Of a stretch of DNA of 24,140 bases, positions 20,640 to 24,140 are shown one piece after another. A program made the translations under genes and the position numbers. Origin of the DNA: Tulasnella sp. 424 (taxonomy: Eukaryota > Basidiomycota > Agaricomycetes > Cantharellales > Tulasnellaceae); assembly GCA_019633425.1 (NCBI GenBank), contig WSUB01000322.1:1-24140 (forward strand), given 5' to 3'. The first letter of the stretch is position 1; each line of letters opens with the position of its first letter. The notes beneath the pieces are model-generated. The model was not told the DNA's origin, did no database searches, and was given only the letters and a program-made list of their open reading frames with translations.

Positions 20640-23130
20640 ATGCAAATGGACCAAAAGAAGGACGCCGACCGTCGTGGTTCGCAAGGACCCGATCCAGGCG
20701 ATTCTGGCGGTACGCCCCAGCTAAGCCGCAAATTAGTACGTCTCGTCCGAGCCACGAAGATTACCCATAGGCGCTCACTGTAATAGGCGCTCACTGTAGT
20801 TTGTGTCTACGTAGAGGGACAAACTCCAGAAACTTGCAAAATGGCGAATCGATTCGTCCTCAATCGAATTCCCGGAAGACGGCCCGGAGTTTCGTGGAGG
20901 ATTTGCGACGGTTTCACGAGGGTTTTTGGTTTCACCTTCCGCCTCGGAAAGTAGCGCGAACGATTCAGCTCAACCCGGAGGCGAGAACAAGTCTGATGGT
21001 GGAACGCCCCAGCGAAAGGTCTGTTCCAACGAGACTCACTTTCTTTCCCCCAATAAGTCATTGACCAACCTGGGTTCCATACGTTAGGCCATAGCGGTAA
21101 AGAAACTAAAGATCGAGAGTGGAGAGGATAAAGAGCGGGTATTCGGGGTGAGAATAAGTCATCTCATCGCGTCGAACTTGCGCACGGCGCTAAGTCCTCT
21201 CAGTTGGCACTCAGGGAAGCGGGATTCTTAACGGAGCTATCTCACGGAAACATCGTCAAGCTTGAAGGATTTGTTGAAGACATGTCAGAGGATAGGGTCT
21301 GGCTGGTCTTTCCCTGGGCGGACAACGGAAATTTAAAGGACTTTGTGGCCTCAGCCGACTGGGAGATACCAGAACGAATATGGCTGGTAAGCTTAAGATC
21401 ACGATGTTATACTTCATGGCACCCCTAAAAAACCGTATGACAGATCTCCGACGTGGCTGGCGGAGTGGAGTACCTTCATATTCAGAACCCACCAATCTAT
21501 CATGGCGACCTCAAATCAGTGGGTCCGGATCATTTACTGCGATATGACGTTTGACAGGCTTAAACTCTACGCCGTGCAGGCCAACGTGTTGGTGAATTCA
21601 CGTTGTCGCGCCGTCATTACGGACTTCGGCTCCGCCCGTCGTCTCACGAAAGAGGACCCTCCTGTTCAACCCGAGAAAAGCGAAAGCGGAACGGAGGCAG
21701 CACTGTTGTTTGAGACGGAGTTCTGTGAAACCACAAATACTATTACCCTGAAGGGAAATCAATATACACTTCGCTGGGCTCCTCCTGAGCTGCTTAAGGA
21801 GGACGAACCTGGCCTCTGGAGTGATATCTGGGCGCTGGGCTGGGTGTTTTACGAGGTAGACCAAATCTGGATATTATTCTCAACAGAAGCTTACAATCAA
21901 TGCTCAAATAGGTTATGACGAATTCAATCCCATTTCAAAACGTCCGAAAGGACTCTGTTGTTTTCATACACGTTATTCAGGGGAACCTCCCATCCGTCGC
22001 TGATCACACCAGCATGGTGTTGATGCGGGCACTTTACTCGCTGATGATCACCTGTTGGAACATCGATCCCAGCAAGCGGCCAACGGCTAAGGACTGTAGG
22101 AGATCGATGAGCTGGATGGTAGGTGGTGCCGGGTTTGGGTAATTGGAATGCAACTTGACCTGCTGCCATAATGTAGCCAAAGATAGTTCCGGATCCGCAG
22201 CGGGCCTCGGATTCCCAAGCTCGCTCTCCTGAGCTTCTTATTAAGCTGGGAAACATGCATCTAGATCAGGATGACTATATCAATGCATCAAAATTTTACA
22301 CCGAAGCCTTGGGGATCTGCGCGGAGACCGCGGACAATTCTGGAAGGGCCGATGCTCTGTTCGGTCTGGCTATGATTTATTACCTTCAAAACAAGTACAG
22401 TGAGGCCACTAAAATCTATTCCGAGGTCATCCGCATCTGCTCCGACACTGGGAACAGACGAAGAAGAGCCGATGCTCTGTGGGGGCTTGCCCAGGTGCAT
22501 TACCTTCAAGACGAGTACAGCGAAGCCATCCCGCGCTACTCCGAAGCCGTCCAAATCTGCGCAGAAATCGGCGACAGGAAAGGGAGAGCAGATGCCTTGC
22601 GTGGTCTTGCCCATGTGCATCGGCTTCAAGACGAGTACAGCGAGGCCGTTCCGCTGTACTCCGAGGTCATCCAAATCTGCACCGACATCGGCGACAGACA
22701 AGGGAGAGCCAACGCTCTGTGGGGTCTTGCCGATCTACATCGGCTTCGAGATGACTACAGCGAAGCTGTCAGGCTGTACTCCGAGGTCGCCCAAATCTGC
22801 ATCGAAATCGGCGACAGGCAAAAGAGAGCCGATGCTCTGTGGGGTCTCGCCGAAGTGCATCGGCTTCAAAAACAGTTCAGTCAGGCCGTTCAGCTTTTCT
22901 CCGAAGCTCTGCAAATTTGTATCGACATTGGCGACAGAAGCGGAAGAGCCTCGGCTCTGAAGTGCCTTGGCGACGTCCACCGCGACCAGGATCAGCACGA
23001 AGAGGCAATACGCCTTTATGAACAAGCTGCTGGAATTTCTGAAGAAATCGGAGATACCGAGGAAGTAGAGATAGCATTAAGCCGCGCCGCTCACTCGCGT
23101 CGAAAACTCAAACCGGCGGAGGCGGAATGA
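20640..23130 (+). CDS. Kinase-TPR protein, copy D (complete, 684 aa, seven TPRs)
   Basis: Complete eight-exon gene: 20640-20735, 20815-21018, 21088-21147, 21204-21386, 21444-21518, 21580-21855, 21912-22118, 22177-23130. Introns are GT-AG, 56-79 nt; the first is lengthened by a 16-bp tandem duplication. Start MQMDQKK by alignment with MQVDNN of the paralogues. Kinase landmarks fall at the same residues as in copy B: loop FRGGFATV 58-65, Lys105, Glu125, HGDLKSANV with Asp203 and Asn208, DFG 221-223, APPE, Arg354. Exon 2 is nearly the same as in B, whereas the TPR exon begins like copy A (DPQRAS, DSQARS) with a 9-nt deletion relative to it. The TPR exon is 954 nt and encodes seven repeats instead of six, one 120-nt unit more. 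Expected to be an active kinase; partner and substrate unknown. Confidence 0.93.
20767..20798 (+). repeat. 16-bp perfect tandem duplication in intron 1 of kinase D
   Basis: ATAGGCGCTCACTGTA occurs twice in direct succession. The other copies have a single related stretch, which explains why this intron is 79 nt instead of 62-64 nt. It does not touch the splice sites. Confidence 0.9.
22230..23075 (+). repeat. TPR array, copy D (seven repeats)
   Basis: Seven 40-aa repeats with cores LIKLGNMH, ALFGLAMIY, ALWGLAQVH, ALRGLAHVH, ALWGLADLH, ALWGLAEVH and ALKCLGDVH. One internal repeat more than A, B and C, with the cap repeats unchanged, as expected from slippage or unequal exchange within the array. 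Confidence 0.88.
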
Positions 23131-24062
23131 TGTTTCGCCGAGACGTTTCGAGATCGAGCGACATTCGGTTCTTTGATACCCGACTGTATTCGTGTTATGC
23201 ATGTTTCTGTACAAGACTGTGAGCTATGTATTCTGTTTCCCGAGATTCTGGTACTCCGTCTCGCTTGTATGTATCTTGTTCATGCGACGCATTTGAATCC
23301 AGTAGTAACCTCCTGTCGTCCGAAAATCCCGTATTATGCACTTATCCCATCGTTTCCCTTTCGTATGGAGTCGCCACAGAGCAACGTTCCTTGGGGTATG
23401 AAGTGGAACGTACGTTCGGGTCGGCAGCTTGTCGACTACTGTACCCCAGAGTCGAACTTGAGCCGAGCTATAAACATTTGAACGATTGGCACCGGAGGCA
23501 CTATCCCACCGGAATATGAACGGGATTCTCGAGATTGTTTCATTTATCGCGGCTCTGCGTGTCCTTGCACAAAGTCCGCTGGGGCGTATTGGATCTCGTC
23601 AACGACCAAAACAACACGCTTTCCTCCGGATTACGGCCCAAGGGCATTGCACGGCCGCTCAAATCTACATTACATATGTGAATATTATCATGCGTGAGCA
23701 TCCAAGAGGGCAGGGGGGAAATGGATAGAAGCCAAGGAAGCTGAAGTAGTAGTAGAGCTCTGGAGAAAAAGGGACATGCGGGTAACATATGCGGATGGCC
23801 AACAAGAGCAGACTTGAGAGAGAGAGAGCAAACGAAGAGAGCCAAAAGGAGAAGAAAGTAAAGGAGCGAAAACAAAGTCTATTGTCTATTGGATAAGATG
23901 AAACGGCGAGGAACCCGTATAGTAGATAGAGAAAAATAGCTTCGAAGATGGCGGGCGGTTTTGATACCTTGGAGGATTAGTTACGGCTTTCGCGGCTCAC
24001 ATCACTAATCAAAACCACCAATCAGTCAATGGTCGAGCACTCTCAAGAATCCCAAGTCCTAC
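23131..24062. other. Spacer between kinase D and NADH dehydrogenase copy D
   Basis: Fourth copy of the kinase 3' spacer, with the shared 3' UTR-like block, a short GA run (23816-23828), a purine-rich tract and the TTAGTTACGGCTTTCGCGGC block that precedes the dehydrogenase 3' end in every unit. No gene supported. Confidence 0.6.
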
Positions 24063-24140
24063 TCACCGTCCGAACAGCTTGACCTTCAACCAATCGCTCA
24101 ACACCAACGTCCTATTCCTCAACGAGAACAGCGACGAAAC
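24063..24140 (-). CDS. Type II NADH dehydrogenase C-terminus, copy D (partial)
   Basis: Last 25 codons and stop of a dehydrogenase copy of the A/C1 type, cut by the window end. The frame reads VSSLFSLRNRTLVLSDW, then LKVKLFGR and TGA, without a break. This is the only copy here with the C-terminal end intact, and it was the reference for spotting deletions in the others. Whether the rest of the gene is functional cannot be seen; given the state of its sisters it may also be a relic. Confidence 0.65.
   Translation of the reverse strand, partial: VSSLFSLRNRTLVLSDWLKVKLFGR

Larger units (their letters stand above)
20640..24140 (+). repeat. Tandem unit D (right-truncated)
   Basis: Fourth unit, with a complete kinase-TPR gene and its 3' spacer. 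It is cut by the window end 78 nt into the next dehydrogenase copy. Confidence 0.85.

Noticed and set aside
22288..22960. Long open frames (137 and 186 codons) on the minus strand and in another plus frame inside TPR exons; similar ones at 1054-1520, 8021-8332, 14634-15306
   Set aside because: They are by-products of the 120-nt periodic TPR coding sequence: the period is a multiple of three, so every frame repeats without stops.
1005..23075. Regularly spaced repeats as a CRISPR-like array
   Set aside because: The 120-nt period is coding, encodes TPR helices, and has no unique spacers between identical short repeats. The organism is eukaryotic.
1..24140. Transposon-driven duplication
   Set aside because: No transposase, reverse transcriptase, terminal inverted repeats or LTRs recognised. 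The units look like products of unequal recombination, although small non-autonomous elements cannot be excluded by eye.

Overview
The window looks like nuclear DNA from a filamentous basidiomycete (probably Agaricomycetes; genus not determinable). Genes are split by very short introns (52-79 nt, nearly all GT-AG), base composition is close to balanced, and the proteins combine a kinase with an HGDLKSANV-type catalytic loop and a run of TPRs. This gene style is known from kinase-expanded mushroom-forming fungi. Nothing bacterial or viral is visible.

The window is a tandem array of a roughly 6.8-7.6 kb unit. Unit A (1-6214) is cut at its left end, units B (6215-12996) and C (12997-20639) are complete, and unit D (20640-24140) is cut at its right end, so the array continues on both sides. 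Each unit carries on the + strand an eight-exon gene for a tyrosine-kinase-like protein kinase fused to six or seven 40-residue TPRs. I could trace every exon of B (647 aa), C (649 aa) and D (684 aa) without an in-frame stop or frameshift. Gene A lacks its 5' exons only because the window starts inside it.

On the - strand of each unit, tail to tail with the kinase gene, lies a copy of a mitochondrial type II (rotenone-insensitive, NDE/NDI-type) NADH:ubiquinone oxidoreductase gene. Recognisable pieces run from a presequence-like N-terminus through both dinucleotide-binding motifs to the C-terminal SLRNRTL motif and stop. The A, B and C2 copies are broken by stops, frameshifts and lost glycine motifs. 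Unit C holds two copies: C1, a 3' fragment of the A/D sequence type, and C2, a full-length relic of the B type. Only the last 78 nt of copy D are in the window and they are intact.

The kinase genes appear maintained while the co-duplicated dehydrogenase decayed. The kinase copies are mosaics of each other (B resembles D in exon 2; A resembles D and B resembles C at the start of the TPR exon), which suggests gene conversion or unequal exchange. An N-terminal signalling domain joined to internally near-identical, length-variable repeats resembles known fungal recognition receptors. A role in self/non-self recognition or defence is an inference and is not shown by the sequence. Spacers are homologous between units and contain purine-rich low-complexity DNA, a conserved TGACGTAA-containing element and candidate TATA boxes, but no tRNA, rRNA, transposase or reverse transcriptase that I can recognise.
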